Below are positions 26,001 to 36,900 of a stretch of DNA of 64,000 nt, in pieces. The stretch comes from Valencia hispanica (taxonomy: Eukaryota; Chordata; Actinopteri; Cyprinodontiformes; Valenciidae). The stretch spans positions 33,467,414 to 33,531,413 of the forward strand of contig OY747711.1 of the NCBI GenBank assembly GCA_963556495.2, given 5' to 3'. Position numbers and translations under genes: made by a program. Under the pieces are notes generated by a model. The model was given only the letters and a program-made list of their open reading frames with translations. It did not search any database and was not told the DNA's origin. Each line of letters begins with the position of its first letter. Position 1 is the stretch's first letter.

Positions 26001-28270
26001 CGTGGTATGTCCACTATATGTTATCTGCGACCGTTTCAAACGATTAGGCAAGATGAATGACATGGAGATGTAGTGGAAGTTTGCATTTGTGTCATGTACC
26101 TCCGTCAAAAGCTTCATCTTGTTTCTGTGTACGTCCAGCTCCTCAGTCAGATAGCTCTTCTGCTCACTGAGTTGAGTCAGTTGAGTACGGAGAGGAGTCA
26201 CTGCCTCATAGAAACGCATCTGAATTGACGAGAGAAAAACAAGTATCGCCACATTGGGCATTTTCACCTTTTGAAGGGTTTGTCTCCCACTGGGGTTCAA
26301 CAATCAGCAGGAGAATGAAGATGTAGGGAAGCTCCAACATACTCACAGCTGCATATTCCTGGATGCTGATTTTGTCATCGGGCATGCCGCGGAGCTCCTG
26401 GTAGCGGTCCTGGGGGATGTCCAGATCTCGCAGGGACCGGCGCAGCTCTCCTGCCTTCTCACACAGCTGCCGGTTAGTCTCCTCGAGTTGCTGCTGCCTG
26501 AGCAAGATGGTCTCCATCTCCTGCTTACGCAGAGCCTGCTGTTTCCTGGTGAATACGTCTTTTCTTAGTACAGTTAACACTGGTGTTAAGCTATGTAGTC
26601 ACTTTATTTGTATAGGGACAATGTGTATTAAGGGACACATGTTTTACATATGTAAATACACGAGATTATAGCCAGGGCTAATTTCCATCTCTAGTCCCAT
26701 TCACTTTTTTTTTTTTGTAGCATGCAAAAACTAATATACCAGCAAACAAGAAAAAGTAAAGAAGGAAGGTTTTATACTCGTATGTTAACCATTTATGGCT
26801 AATAGATTCCATGAATTATTAAGTCATGGGATGAGAGAGAACAAGAAATAGACACTAAAGCTTTAATTATTTTTTCAAAATGTTTTTTGGTCTACCCAAT
26901 CTCAGTTTTACCTCTAGTAAATACAGCAACCTTCCGCGTGGAAGGTTGCAAATTTGTGTAATAGAACAACACAAAGTAAATAGTGCACACCTATTAAATG
27001 GAAGGAAAATGACTAACGAGTTTTGAAATCGTTCCACAAAAAAATCTAAAAATTAGTCTGTACAACTGCCTTTTGCTGCAATTACAGCTGCAAGTCTTTA
27101 GGGCAAGCTCTGCACATCTACAGAATAAAATGTTTGCCCGCCTCTTCCTCATAAAGTAGCAAAAATTCTGTCAGATTAGTTTTTTTTTTCTTTACGCTAA
27201 TAAAGGAATATATTCTCTAAAAGAAAAAAAGGAGCAAAACATGATAGCAGTAGGACCAAGGTGTATGATGAGGTTTTTTTCTTTAATGCTTACACTCTAT
27301 TACTGTTACTCTCCTTACCTGCTCTCCTCTTGTGCAAGCTTAAGCTGGCTGTCCAGTTTAAGAGACAACACTTGTTTTTGATGCAGGGCGTCGTTTAGTT
27401 TTTCCTCTAGTTCCTCAACCTGTAACAAAGCATAAATTGGATCAATGCACATATCTACAGAAACATTGAGTGTACAGAAAGATTAATACAGAATGATGTA
27501 AGATAATACGTTGTTTCCAAGGAGCTAGACTTTTCTGCTCCCTGAAGGTGATGTTGATCAAATTCAATCAAATTTTATTTATAGAAGCGCTTTACAATAA
27601 CTGTAGCTTGCTCAAAGCGCTGGACAGTGATAAGAGCAGGAATAGATCAAATAAGATAAAATAAGAAATACAAATATAAATATGTAAATTAAAAAAATTA
27701 AAATAAACTTTCAAAGACCTTCTATAGACATTATAGAAAATGCTGGTAAAGATTTGTTATGGTTTTAAATGCCCCCACTTTGCTTTTACTTCCTATTCTT
27801 TACCAGCAGAAATGCACTGGGGATGCTGTGTTTGAAGGGCAATCAAACATTTGTTATTACACAGTTATTCACTGAAAAGTTCTCAAATATGGGAAATAGT
27901 CACTTCATTTCAAAACTGTAGCTGTAGCTTTAAAACAGGATGACTGAACACTGAGACTAACATGAGTAAAAACCCACAAACCCACCCCAGCTTCTCTGCC
28001 CTGTACCTTTGACATGTGGTCAGCCTTCATGTTGTCTATGATGAGGTTCTTTTGAGAAAGCTCTATTTTCAGCAGCTGGACGGAGTGCAGCAGCTCCTTC
28101 CTCTCGATCAGCTGGCGTGTCACCTTCTGGGAGCCGTTCCGTTGCTCATCGGACGAAGACACATCCTCGGCGGTCGGCACGGTTGTCTCCAGGCTGATGT
28201 CCTCAGACTCCAGGTCCAACGAGCTGGAGACGTTGGCCGCTGTCGGTTTCAGCTGCTTCTTGGGAGGCAT
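7449..28270 (-). CDS. pibf1: PIBF1 / CEP90, 14 coding exons, 3' end outside window
   Basis: Coiled-coil protein of centriolar satellites and distal centriole, needed for ciliogenesis and centrosome integrity in its family. Exons (minus strand): 28270-28007, 27419-27319, 26545-26347, 26219-26100, 25605-25472, 24847-24739, 22881-22762, 22658-22597, 22392-22267, 21848-21750, 14579-14414, 13560-13410, 8374-8284, 7551-7449. All have AG/GT borders and their phases close, giving 615 codons. Hallmarks are SLETTVPT and [10 protein letters not shown] near the N terminus, [76 protein letters not shown] and SVHLARRVL. The start is the ATG at 28270; an upstream in-frame GTG is not needed. The human protein has about 757 residues, so roughly the last 140 are missing; I found no further exon in 1-7448. 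The 7.2-kb intron 21749-14580 is TE-rich. Confidence 0.95.
7880..8135. repeat. Dispersed teleost repeat in PIBF1 intron 13
   Basis: The phrase GGTCTGCATTTGTATGGCGC, then AAAGCGCTTTATACTACA, and the end with CCATCTGAGCCACGGTCA are typical of a very common fish interspersed repeat. A related short piece lies at about 59700-59840. I cannot assign a superfamily or define the ends. Confidence 0.45.
9000..9702 (+). mobile_element. GC-rich L1-like fragment, second copy, 3'-truncated
   Basis: 9397-9702 matches 2172-2480 closely (shared strings GGGCGCTGGGATGTTGG, GTCGGGTCCCTGCTGGGG, TGGGCTCGTCACTGCTGC). It extends further 5' than that copy but stops after GATGCGGTCGGC, so it lacks the 3' part and poly(A) tail. 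It lies in PIBF1 intron 12. The overlapping long open frames on both strands reflect GC content and carry no recognisable domain. Confidence 0.6.
11218..11407 (-). mobile_element. tRNA-derived SINE with 11-bp target duplication
   Basis: Read on the minus strand, the head (from 11407) has tRNA-like promoter boxes: a box A-like region GCGTAGCACAGTG and a box B-like AGATTCGACTCC. The tail ends in an A-rich run at about 11218-11236. AAATGGCATTC is duplicated exactly at 11207-11217 and 11408-11418. It lies in PIBF1 intron 12. Confidence 0.75.
11706..12830 (-). mobile_element. L2-type LINE 3' end with ORF2 C-terminus
   Basis: Minus-strand translation at 12828-12394 gives the C-terminal end of a LINE reverse-transcriptase ORF2: [71 protein letters not shown]. 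The 3' UTR follows and ends at 11706 in an AATTG-type short tandem tail. The copies at 51.7 and 52.8 kb are 3' ends of the same family on the other strand. It is 5'-truncated and non-functional and lies in PIBF1 intron 12. Confidence 0.8.
15099..15850 (+). mobile_element. Degenerate Tc1-like element in PIBF1 intron 10
   Basis: It begins GCACGGTGTTGTGAAAAAGC, the start of a well-known fish Tc1-like family ('cagtgttgtgaaaaagtatttgcc' type). The following positions keep traces of that family (GTTCACCACTTTTCC, ACCGATAGAT in inverse transposase order). It has many indels and no open frame. Confidence 0.45.
16872..17915 (-). mobile_element. Degenerate Tc1-like element with ATT microsatellite, PIBF1 intron 10
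   Basis: It starts CAGTGCCTTTCAAAAGCATTC and ends with the matching inverse terminal region (GCGGCAAAATGTGAATACTTC). Interior phrases CTCCACCCCAGTCTCAAGTC, TTTTGCAGGGTCCAACAGG and GATCACTGCAGCTCCTCCAG are the antisense of the Tc1 transposase of this family. An ATT microsatellite lies at about 17003-17039. Inactive. Confidence 0.65.
19719..20117 (+). CDS. Myb/SANT-like ORF, probably transposon-derived
   Basis: A 132-codon open frame on the strand opposite PIBF1, inside PIBF1 intron 10. Residues 5-60 ([44 protein letters not shown]) look like the trihelix/Myb-SANT-like DNA-binding module found beside transposases of PIF/Harbinger elements and in host MSANTD-type proteins. After residue about 62 the sequence loses the expected pattern, suggesting an intron, frameshift or junction. 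A TATTTAAA-like string lies about 55 bp upstream of the ATG. Sequence at 19440-19570 holds short inverted GCCGGCA strings that may belong to the same element. It could also be an exon of a small intronic gene. I cannot show that it is expressed. Confidence 0.4.
   Translation: MDMKWSDAEVRELLVFRAEDQIARQFTGTVKDSNLLEQLIKRIEERGFNRDKKQVTSKLFCLFTTDSSISRLTLDIKSPDHPPLSRQERAEGDKMTRMFRFLYAKQRTMSNFHSSYKDYSGKQNAIGEILLP
23264..24035 (-). mobile_element. Degenerate Tc1-like element, PIBF1 intron 6
   Basis: Antisense transposase phrases typical of a fish Tc1 family survive: GGTTTGTAGGCCGCCTTG, GATTGAGATCAGGGCTTTG, GACGTCTTGAGATGTTGC, GCATGATGCTGCCACCCCCA, GGGATGGTGTTCTCAGACTT, CAGACCATGGGATGTG. A CA microsatellite (about 23390-23414) interrupts it. 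Not functional. Confidence 0.65.
24709..24725. repeat. Poly-G run next to PIBF1 exon 6
   Basis: Seventeen consecutive G bases follow a short GT repeat. On the PIBF1 sense strand this is a C run starting about 14 bases after the 5' splice site of the exon ending at 24739. It is likely length-variable and a place where assemblies err. Confidence 0.8.
26917..27240 (-). mobile_element. Tc1-like fragment, PIBF1 intron 2
   Basis: CTTTTGCTGCAATTACAGCTGCAAGTCTTT and the surrounding AT-rich block match the subterminal and antisense 5' part of the common fish Tc1 family also seen at 16.9, 44.7 and 56.4 kb. Only one end is kept. Confidence 0.55.
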
Positions 28271-28673
28271 TTTGTCCACTTCACAGTTGTTGTTGTTCTC
28301 TGTTTCTTAGCCACTTTAGGGTCCAGATTCTTGAGAGATTATTAGACAGCTAACAAGGATTTCAGATGCATTGCAATAATTCATTCTAAACACATTAGTT
28401 TGAAGCAAAGAACCCAATCACATCACTGCACTGTTTTTACTTGGCACTCTTTAAACTAACCACCCATTTACTTCTGTAAGACTAAATGCGATATATAGCT
28501 GAAATCCCCTCAAAAAAGTCTGACAACAGACGGTCAATTGTTGATAGTTTCAAGGGTCCCGCTCCGTGGCGCTTGCTAACCGCCAGCTGTTGTTTGGCTG
28601 TCGTTCCACCGTCAGCCACAGCGCCCTCTAGCGTAAACACGTTGCCACGTCTTACAGATGACGCTAGTCTGCC

Positions 28674-28687
28674 CGCCATATTGTGAG
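28674..28687 (-). promoter_or_regulatory. YY1-type core promoter motif for PIBF1
   Basis: The minus strand reads CTCACAATATGGCG, containing AATATGGCG, a YY1-type site often found at transcription starts. It lies about 415 bp upstream of the PIBF1 start codon and points towards the gene. The same 14-mer is present in plus orientation at 30515, upstream of DIS3. The exact start site is not shown by sequence alone. Confidence 0.5.
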
Positions 28688-28699
28688 TGTCAAGTTAAT

Positions 28700-30039
28700 C
28701 AATGAGAGCGCTACAACTGAGCTTTAAAAATAGGGTTTCCAGATAAAATAAACATAGGTTAAGTGTAGGTTAGACGTTAATTTACATTAATTTCTAATAA
28801 ACAATATCTACAAATCGATTTAAAATTAGACGATACCCTCAAAACAAAACAGGGCGCTTAAAAATGGCACATCTCAATTCCAACTTCCGTCCTGAAACCA
28901 ATCTAAAACTGAATAACCAAATTGAACTGAAATGCATTTATGTCTGATATATTTATAGGGTTTTGTGAGGGTTTTTTTGTTTGTTTTTAATCGTTTTTTT
29001 GTTGTTGTTTGTTTTGGGGGGTTTTTTTGGGTCAAAATTAACAGGAATTTTAAACCCTTCCGTCGTTTTAGTGTTAAAAATCATAAATACATATGTCAGG
29101 CTACTCTATCGGTTGCCATGGGCAACACTGTCAGAGCGACAGAGACGGAGCAGGAAAGACGAATGGAATTACGCATTTAAACGGAGAAATTACGGATAAC
29201 ATTAAGAAGAAATGGAGAAGCAGGCTAAAGAAAATGTTCCTTACCGGCTTCAAGCAGAAACGTAGACCCATACGAGCTGCCTGCAGCAGAATGGGTCAGA
29301 GATCTAGACTCTTTACCTCCATGCACCTTCATGGAGATCGTTGATTACTTAATTTTTGGCATCAGCTATTATACCATGCAAGAATTCGAAAGCCATAAGT
29401 CATATATGCGCAATAAGAAAACGTGTTCCCTTTACAACCCTTGCCGTTCTGTGCGGGGAAACTTTAACTAAGAGTTCAGAGTCTTGCGGGTACCTACATA
29501 TTGACCATATTGACCTGCATATTCCAAAGCGGTAAAAGACAAATAATTGATTCTACTATAATTTACATTAAATCAGGGATCCCGTTATTTTCTGTCTTTG
29601 ACAGTTTTGTAAACTTTGAAAAAAATCTGAAACATATTTAATATTATTTCATTCTTCATTCATTTTAGTTAATATTCAGCCCGATCAATCTGAGCAAAGA
29701 ATCTCCATCATGCCATCACACATGGAGCAGATGAAAACATGTACTAAATATGAACATTTTACCTGCAGTCTCACAACTTTCTCATGGTGTATGGACGTGA
29801 ATCGCGCAGTTTACAGTTTCAACTTTTTGTAATTTTATTTCGCAATTTCTATTTGCTTATAAATTATAGTTCTCAATAAATACTGGTAAGCCACATAAAG
29901 TTGTTTCGAGAATTTATTTCAATACGCAACATCAAAGAGGCACTCAGACAACACTGGCACATATTTGTTAAGCTGCTCTGATACCAACAACAAATTTACG
30001 CCTTGTCGCCGTCTGCTTCTGGTGGGTATCCTGACAACA
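28700..30039. other. PIBF1-DIS3 intergenic interval
   Basis: Mostly AT-rich DNA with long T runs at 28960-29030. It holds one coding-like fragment (29195-29410), described separately. No exon of either flanking gene was found here. Confidence 0.5.
29195..29410 (+). pseudogene. Coding-like fragment, possibly transposon-derived
   Basis: With one frame change near 29265, the plus strand reads MEKQAKENVPYRLQ, then PYELPAAEWVRDLDSLPP, FMEIVDYLIFGISYYTMQEF, ESHKSY. This resembles the segment that precedes the YqaJ-type nuclease domain in long ORFs of some fish DNA transposons, but I recognise it only loosely. No splice context or continuation was found, so I treat it as a broken fragment. Confidence 0.3.
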
Positions 30040-30044
30040 GCATG

Positions 30045-30095
<51 letters not shown>

Positions 30096-30246
30096 CTTCT
30101 AATCCCCCTAGTGTTTATTTCTTCTTTCTTTTGTTGTAATATAGACTGTAATTGTTGTTGTATTCAAACTATTTCCCTCTGCAAGGTTTATGTATATACA
30201 TGTTTTATTTTGTTGTTATTTAATAAAAAATAAAAAAATAAAAAAA
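30040..30246 (+). mobile_element. Poly(A) retroposon with perfect 16-bp target duplication upstream of DIS3
   Basis: GGGTATCCTGACAACA occurs at 30024-30039 and again at 30247-30262. The 207 bp between end in an A-rich tail with AATAAA-like units (30222-30246) and begin with TA and GT microsatellites (GT run about 30057-30091). The body is AT-rich and resembles a 3' UTR. This is a LINE-machinery retroposition of a short RNA or of a strongly 5'-truncated LINE. Perfect duplications suggest it is recent. It sits directly before a GC box (GGGCGGGGC) and a TGACG motif at about 30270-30300. Confidence 0.75.
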
Positions 30247-30514
30247 GGGTATCCTGACAACATGGCCGACGCGGGCGGGGCACTGGGCCGTGACGACATC
30301 TCCTCATTCTCAATAAGACTTTTTGAAGGGTTGTTTTTAAAATATTGTATTATTTTGTATTACTAATATTCGTGCATTTGTTTATTTACCATCAAATCTA
30401 AAACAGTGGAGCTCAGAGAAATCCAACTATAAACCTCACGGCTATACATCTTGATCTAAAAAAAATCATTACAAAAACGCTGTTTGTTGAGCATGTTTCT
30501 ACACAAAACGCCAC

Positions 30515-30528
30515 TCACAATATGGCGA
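30515..30528 (+). promoter_or_regulatory. YY1-type core promoter motif for DIS3
   Basis: CTCACAATATGGCG, identical to the PIBF1-side motif in opposite orientation, lies about 440 bp upstream of the DIS3 start codon. A second candidate start region with GACAACATGGCCGAC and a GC box lies at 30256-30300. Which one is used cannot be decided from sequence. Confidence 0.45.
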
Positions 30529-30966
30529 AAACGGACTCTCATGCAGCATCTACTCTAATATATGGAAGTACTGTGATGCAATACATACCACCTAACGCTG
30601 GGAGGTGGTATGAAATTAAAGTCTTCGTTAACCAGCTTCCCTTGCCTTTCTTTACTTTGTTTTTATTGAGAAATTAAATGGACAACCAAAACTATCCATA
30701 CGGTTCATTATTTATTTTTGCCTCGCTGGAAAACCTGTTACCGTTTTAGATACAAATACATTGCTTTTAGATTTCTTTAAAATAGAGATAATATCTGTAA
30801 GATCGATAACAACTGAAGCAGAACTCCCACAGCTCCCCTGAACTCTTGGAAAGTTTTTTGCCGTCCCACAGAGTAAGTTTACACATGGCTAGCGGGTCTG
30901 CCTGGCATCTTCGGATGGTGGGATAAAATTGTTCGGATTCAGACGCTGTGGGCTTCCGTTTTTATC

Positions 30967-33900
30967 ATGCTGAAGTCTAAAACCTTCGTTAAGAAGACCC
31001 GATCGGGTGGGGTGATGAAGGTCGTGCGTGAGCATTACCTGCGAGACGATATTTGGTGTGGAAGTGAAGTCTGCGCTGAGTGCAAACAGGACTCCACGGT
31101 GCTGCAGAGAGACGCGTGTATCGAGAGCAATCTGTGCTCCTATCCACACTATCTGGTACCTGACACCAACGTGGTGCTGCATCAGGTAATAACCTAGGTA
31201 GCCACTTTCCCCTGATTTCCATCTGTGATCACACGGACTCTCCCTCTCATTCTACCTTTGATGCTTATGTTTTTATTACTTAAGATTGACGTGTTAGAAG
31301 ATCCTGTGATTCGCAACGTGATCGTCCTTCAGACTGTGCTTCAAGAGGTTCGTCATCGCAGTGCACCAGTTTATAAACGCCTGAAGGATATACTACATGA
31401 AGAAGGAAGACACTTCTACACATTCACCAACGAACACCACAGGTACCAGGGACACGGGAACGTCATTTGAATGCGTCACAGAGTGCACTAATTTGTGATA
31501 CCAAAAAACACACTGCTTAGATTCATTGCAAGACTGTTCCTGATAGCTTGATTGCAACTGATGGCCAAGATGTCTGTGGATCTGATTGGTTTGTAAAGCT
31601 GGTCACTCTCATCCAGAGTTGTGCACTCCGAGTGTCCATTCACTTTTGTATCCATTCATAATATCTTCTCAGCGTCCTGTCACAGGAGTGCATCAGGGCT
31701 CGACTTAAGGCCCCATCATTTTTTCTGTGTATTTTTCACCACTGGAATAGGGGTGGGTGCCTATCTCCTGCGGTCATTAACCGAAAGGCGGGCTACACCC
31801 TGGACAGTCTATCCATTTCTGCAAGGCAACAGTACTACCAGCTGTGCTGTCCCCACTGGAATCAATAATCAGAAAATCCATTATCTCCTGTCTTAGTGGC
31901 ATATTTATCTTGGATAGAGAGTCATTTCTTCAGCTTAAACAAAAGATAAACAAAAATTCTTGTACATTGGAACTTAACGGTATAGCATGTCCATGGCAGT
32001 ATTGTTGGCCCTCTACCTTCTTTTCACCATCCAAAACTCAGATATTGTATCTTGGTTTCGTTTTGACAGATTATGAACTTAATATTCAAATTATCTCAGT
32101 TGTTAATACAGGTTTTGTTCAGGTTACTGTGGAAGGTGAAGTCTTACCCACTGCGACAGAACTTTTGAAGAGAGATCCACACTTCAGTAAATGCAAAGTT
32201 TCAGCGCAGAAGTTATATATAGTCGTGTTTACTACTGACTCCCTGTTCTTCCAGAGAGACATTCATCGAACGTGAACCAGGGGAGAGTGCCAATGACCGT
32301 AACGATCGGGCGATCCGTGTGGCCGTCAAATGGTACAGCCAGCATCTGAAAACCCCTGAGTCTGGCCCAGATGGTCTCAAAGTGGTCCTCCTCACCAACG
32401 ATCAAGGCAACAAGCAGAAGGCTGAGGAGAACGACTTGGTGGTGTATAAAGGTAATGTGTATTCATATTCCATCCTCACTACAGTCTTGAAGATAAAGCA
32501 CGCTTGTATGTGTCACCAGCTCAACACTTTGTCATAGCTGTTTATTTTTTTTTTACATTGTAGTTGAGGAATACATCAAGAGTCTGATAGCAAACCCCGA
32601 GTTGGTGGATCGCCTGGCTTTGTCCAACGATGATAAGGTGAACTCACCATTATGCTGACTGTTTACAGAAATAAATTAGGTTTCATACTGAAGGCATAAT
32701 TGTCATCCTTCCCCTGCTTTGCGTTCGCCATCAGAATGAGGTCACCAGCAGTAAAGTATTGTTTCCGGAGCATCTTCCTCTGTCCAAGATCCAGGCAGGA
32801 ATCAAGAGCGGCTCATTTCTGCAGGGCACCTTCAGGGCTAGCAGGGACAACTATCTGGAGGCCACGGTTTTTGTTCAAGGAGAGGGGGAAGACAGCACTG
32901 AGGTGAGTGTGGACTCTCATCTAACGAGATGTCTTGGAGTCCTTTTTATTTGCTAAATGTGATTAATTTTTTATGTATTTCTTTCATGCCTCCAGGTTCT
33001 CATCCAGGGTCTTCAGAACCTCAACAGAGCAGTGCACCAGGATGTGGTTGCTGTGCAACTGTTGCCAAAGAATCAGTGGGTGGCGCCCTCATCAGTTGTG
33101 CTGCAGGACGACGGCGCAGCGAAGGACGATAACGCTGATGAGGACGAGGAGGAAAAAGTGCTGAATTTTGTTTTTTTACCGAAGCGCTTTTCACAGAGAA
33201 ACATGCTCGTACTTTTCAACAACATTCTTTTTTTAACACACCTTTATGTTCCTGTCTCCTTTCTGTCCAGCTGAGGCGATCATTAACTGAAGCAGCCAGG
33301 AAGACAACAGGAAAGATTGTGGGAATCATCAAAAGGAACTGGAGGCCATTCTGTGGCATGCTGAATGTCTCCCAAATCAAAGAAGTATGTCTATCCTTCT
33401 TCTTGTCTATGTCTTAAAAATCTAAAGTATTTAATTATACATGGTTCCTACAGAGCTTGGAAGATACTGGTAAAGTTTGGATCTTGATTGGAATTTTTTC
33501 CAGGTCTGGATAAGTAGAGAAAAAAAGAGTAAGTGTATGGGAAAAGAGCTGGAACAAGTGGCTGGGGAGAGGGAAGTCTGGGTCTCTTTGCTTAAGCTGC
33601 TGCCCCCGTGACCCGACCCCAGATAAGTGGAAAAAAATGGATGGATGGGAAAATTCAGGATTTCCAAGTCCCACCAGGAAAAAAGAAATTCTATTTCATT
33701 AAAATCTAAATAGGAATTCAGAGCAAATTTTGCATTTATAGTTGGCTTGAAAGCACCAACAACTCTGGAAATTTGAGTCTGGAAAATTTTCTAATTTTGA
33801 TATGAAAACATTGTAGGAAGCCTGATTATACACCACCTCCTCCTAAAGATTTTGTTCTTTTCAACCTTCGGGTGCTTTAATGTGTCTTACAATAAGTAAT

Positions 33901-36900
33901 AACAGCCCCATTATTTCATCCTTTATTTATTTACTTTTAGTCCACCCGCCATCTTTTCACCCCGGCAGACAGGCGTATCCCACGCATTCGCATCGAAACA
34001 CGACAAGCCTCTACTCTTGCAGGTCAGAGGATCATGGTGGCCGTCGATGGCTGGCCCAAAGACTCCAGATATCCAAATGTAAGTGCCTTCACATTGATTT
34101 ACCACAGCTTAAAAAGAGCTGTAAATCTGATCCTGTTTCTGTAACGTAGTCAGAAAATGGTGTAACGTTTTGTCCATCCTGTTAAATTGTTTGTGTTTTA
34201 GGGTCATTTTGTCCGCAGTCTGGGAAGTGCCGGTGAGAAGGCGACAGAGGAGGAGGTTCTGCTTCTGGAGCACGATGTTCCACATCAGGCCTTCTCTCAG
34301 GCCGTGCTCAGTTTCCTTCCCAAAATGCCATGGATCATCACACCAGAGGTAACATCTCCTGCAGTTATACTAAGTGTCCACACTTTTATTGCGCATTTAT
34401 AAAAGGGTGTGCATTAACATTTATGTGTTTTCTAGGACATGGCACAGAGGCAGGACCTGAAGCTTTTGACCGTGTGTAGTGTGGATCCTCCAGGATGTAC
34501 AGATATAGATGATGCTCTACACTGTAGAGAGCTGGAAAATGGAAACCTTGAGGTGCTTGTTTAAACTCTTATAGTATCAGCAACAGTACTAAGCTAATTG
34601 TGTCATTGGTTCATATATATTTATCAGCTTGCAATGTGTTTGTCGTAGGTCGGAGTTCACATCGCTGATGTCAGTCACTTTATCAGACCTGGCAATGCTC
34701 TGGACAAAGAGGCCGCTAACCGTGGCACCACCGTGTATTTATGTGGCAAAGTAAGGAAATCTAACTTGCATATCTCCGTTTTTAACCTCTAACCAGTGTA
34801 AGATGAAATTCATTGTTTTTCATTATGAAACAAAAGCTAAATTTATCCAAAAATGTTTAGATACATGTATGATTTACCAGTGATCAGCAGACATTTTTTG
34901 TCCATTCAAGTTGAATTCCTCAAAAGCATTTATATACGTTGTAAAACTTCTTAAACTCTTTAATAGAATAAAAGCCAGGATCACCTTTACTTTTGATTCG
35001 GTTTCCTTCAGTTTTTTTATCATGGACAAAGTTTATGCATGGGAAAATGAGTAACTGGGGAGCACAATTGTTTGATTTTTGAATCCAATTCAGTCCTAAT
35101 TTGATTCCTGCATAAAAGCTGTGAGCAGTTTTTAATGTGGTTTAACTTTGTTCCCCACAGAGGATAGACATGGTTCCTGAGCTGCTCAGCTCCAATCTTT
35201 GTTCTCTAAGGTCCAATGTGGAGAGGTGAGGATGAAACACATACTTCCTGCACACTTCAAAGTTGTTTGCACCTCTGGTAAACATGTGTGATTACAGCGA
35301 CAATGATGTTAATGCTTTGTACCACCATTTTTTGCCAATAGGAATGCACTTGGTCTTTTCCTATTACATTTCTCAAGGTTAAAGCATTCAGGGTGAGGGA
35401 CCTTTGACTGTTCTTCCTTTTTTTGCACAATCCCTCTGGATTGTCCAGGGTCCTCTCTTTTGCGCCCTTCTCTTCAGCTAAGCTAAATTGTTTTCTAAAG
35501 GTCTGGAGACTAAGACGGCCATGGAAAAGGTTGATTTTTGTGGCTGATGAACTAGTTTATTGTTGATCTGCTCGTATGTTTTGGATCAGGACCCTGCTGG
35601 AAAACCCAGTATCACCCCATTCTGTTTTGTGGCAGAAGCTACTAGATTTACTTCCGTACTCAAAATCTCCTCGTATTTAATAAAGTATCTGAAGCCATGC
35701 GTTTTAACAAGGTTTTTCAAGGCCTCTGTAGGAGAAACTGTCCCACAGCATCATAGATCCTCCACCATACACAGTAATTTACATGAAGTGCTCTTTAAAT
35801 TTTTCACAGCATGAATTTATTTAATGTCTTTTTACACATCTTTTCCACCCAAGGGTGCCAATAAATGCGGAGGGTGCTGCATACAGTGCTCTACATTGTC
35901 AGCTAGACAACTCAAACTGATCAATCTGGTGTTCCTTTAATATAAACAAACAGCCATGATAAACACTTGAGCTCTGGTGAAAGCAGATTAAATTTCTCCA
36001 CAGCCAAGGTGATAAAATGGAGGAAAATACTTGAAAGAAAATTCTCAAATCCTTTTTTTTGTCTCTCCCCAGGTTTGCTTTTTCATGTATTTGGGAAATG
36101 AACCCATTAGCAGAAATTTTGAAGACTCGTTTTACAAAAAGTGTTATTAACTCTAAGGTGAAGTACTACCTAGAAAATACTTATTTTAAATATGTTTTTA
36201 TGATATTTGTGTCTAATTTCGACGATCAGTCCGATGATTTAGTTTTCCTCTTTGCTGCTGGATGTTGCTCAGGCGTCTCTCACTTATGCCGAGGCCCAGA
36301 TGAGGATAGATGATACCAACAAGAACGACGATATCACAAAAAGCTTGAGGGGCCTCAACAAACTTGCCAAGATCCTCAAAAGGAAGAGGATAGAAAATGG
36401 GTAAGGAAACAGGAGCTAGATAATAATAGAAAAACTATTTTACAGAATGTAGGATGATACACTTGAACGTTTTGTTACTCTAAATGATTGCGGTTAAGTT
36501 TAATGCCCCCCTTTTCTATCTCCTCAGAGCACTGACGCTGTCTTCCTTAGAGGTTCGGTTCCACATAGACAGCGAAACCCATGATCCAATTGATCTGCAG
36601 ACTAAAGAACTCATGTAAGCTACTTTTAAAGCAATCATTCAGCTGAAGCCCGTATTTTGCAAACCAATATATACGGTTTTCTGTCGATCTGTATTTTATT
36701 GAATACTGCTTATTTTTCAGGGAGACAAACTCCATGGTGGAGGAGTTTATGTTGCTCGCCAATATTTCAGTTGCACAGAAGATTTATGATGAATTTCCAG
36801 AGTGTGCTCTGCTGAGGAAACATCCAGCTCCACCTCCATCCAACTATGACATCCTGATCAAAGCTGCAAAGTCCAAGGTTTGTGCTCGCATTTATGCTTT

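Noticed and set aside
28271..28279. Upstream GTG in frame with PIBF1
   Set aside because: The ATG at 28270 gives a conventional start, and the two extra residues have no support.
28482..28679. 65-codon minus-strand frame starting at the YY1-type ATGGCG
   Set aside because: It probably reflects the untranslated leader of PIBF1. It is not in phase with a splice to the PIBF1 start and has no recognisable homology; a uORF remains possible.
30003..30233. 76-codon frame with a Cys/Val run
   Set aside because: It is the translation of a GT microsatellite within a retroposon.
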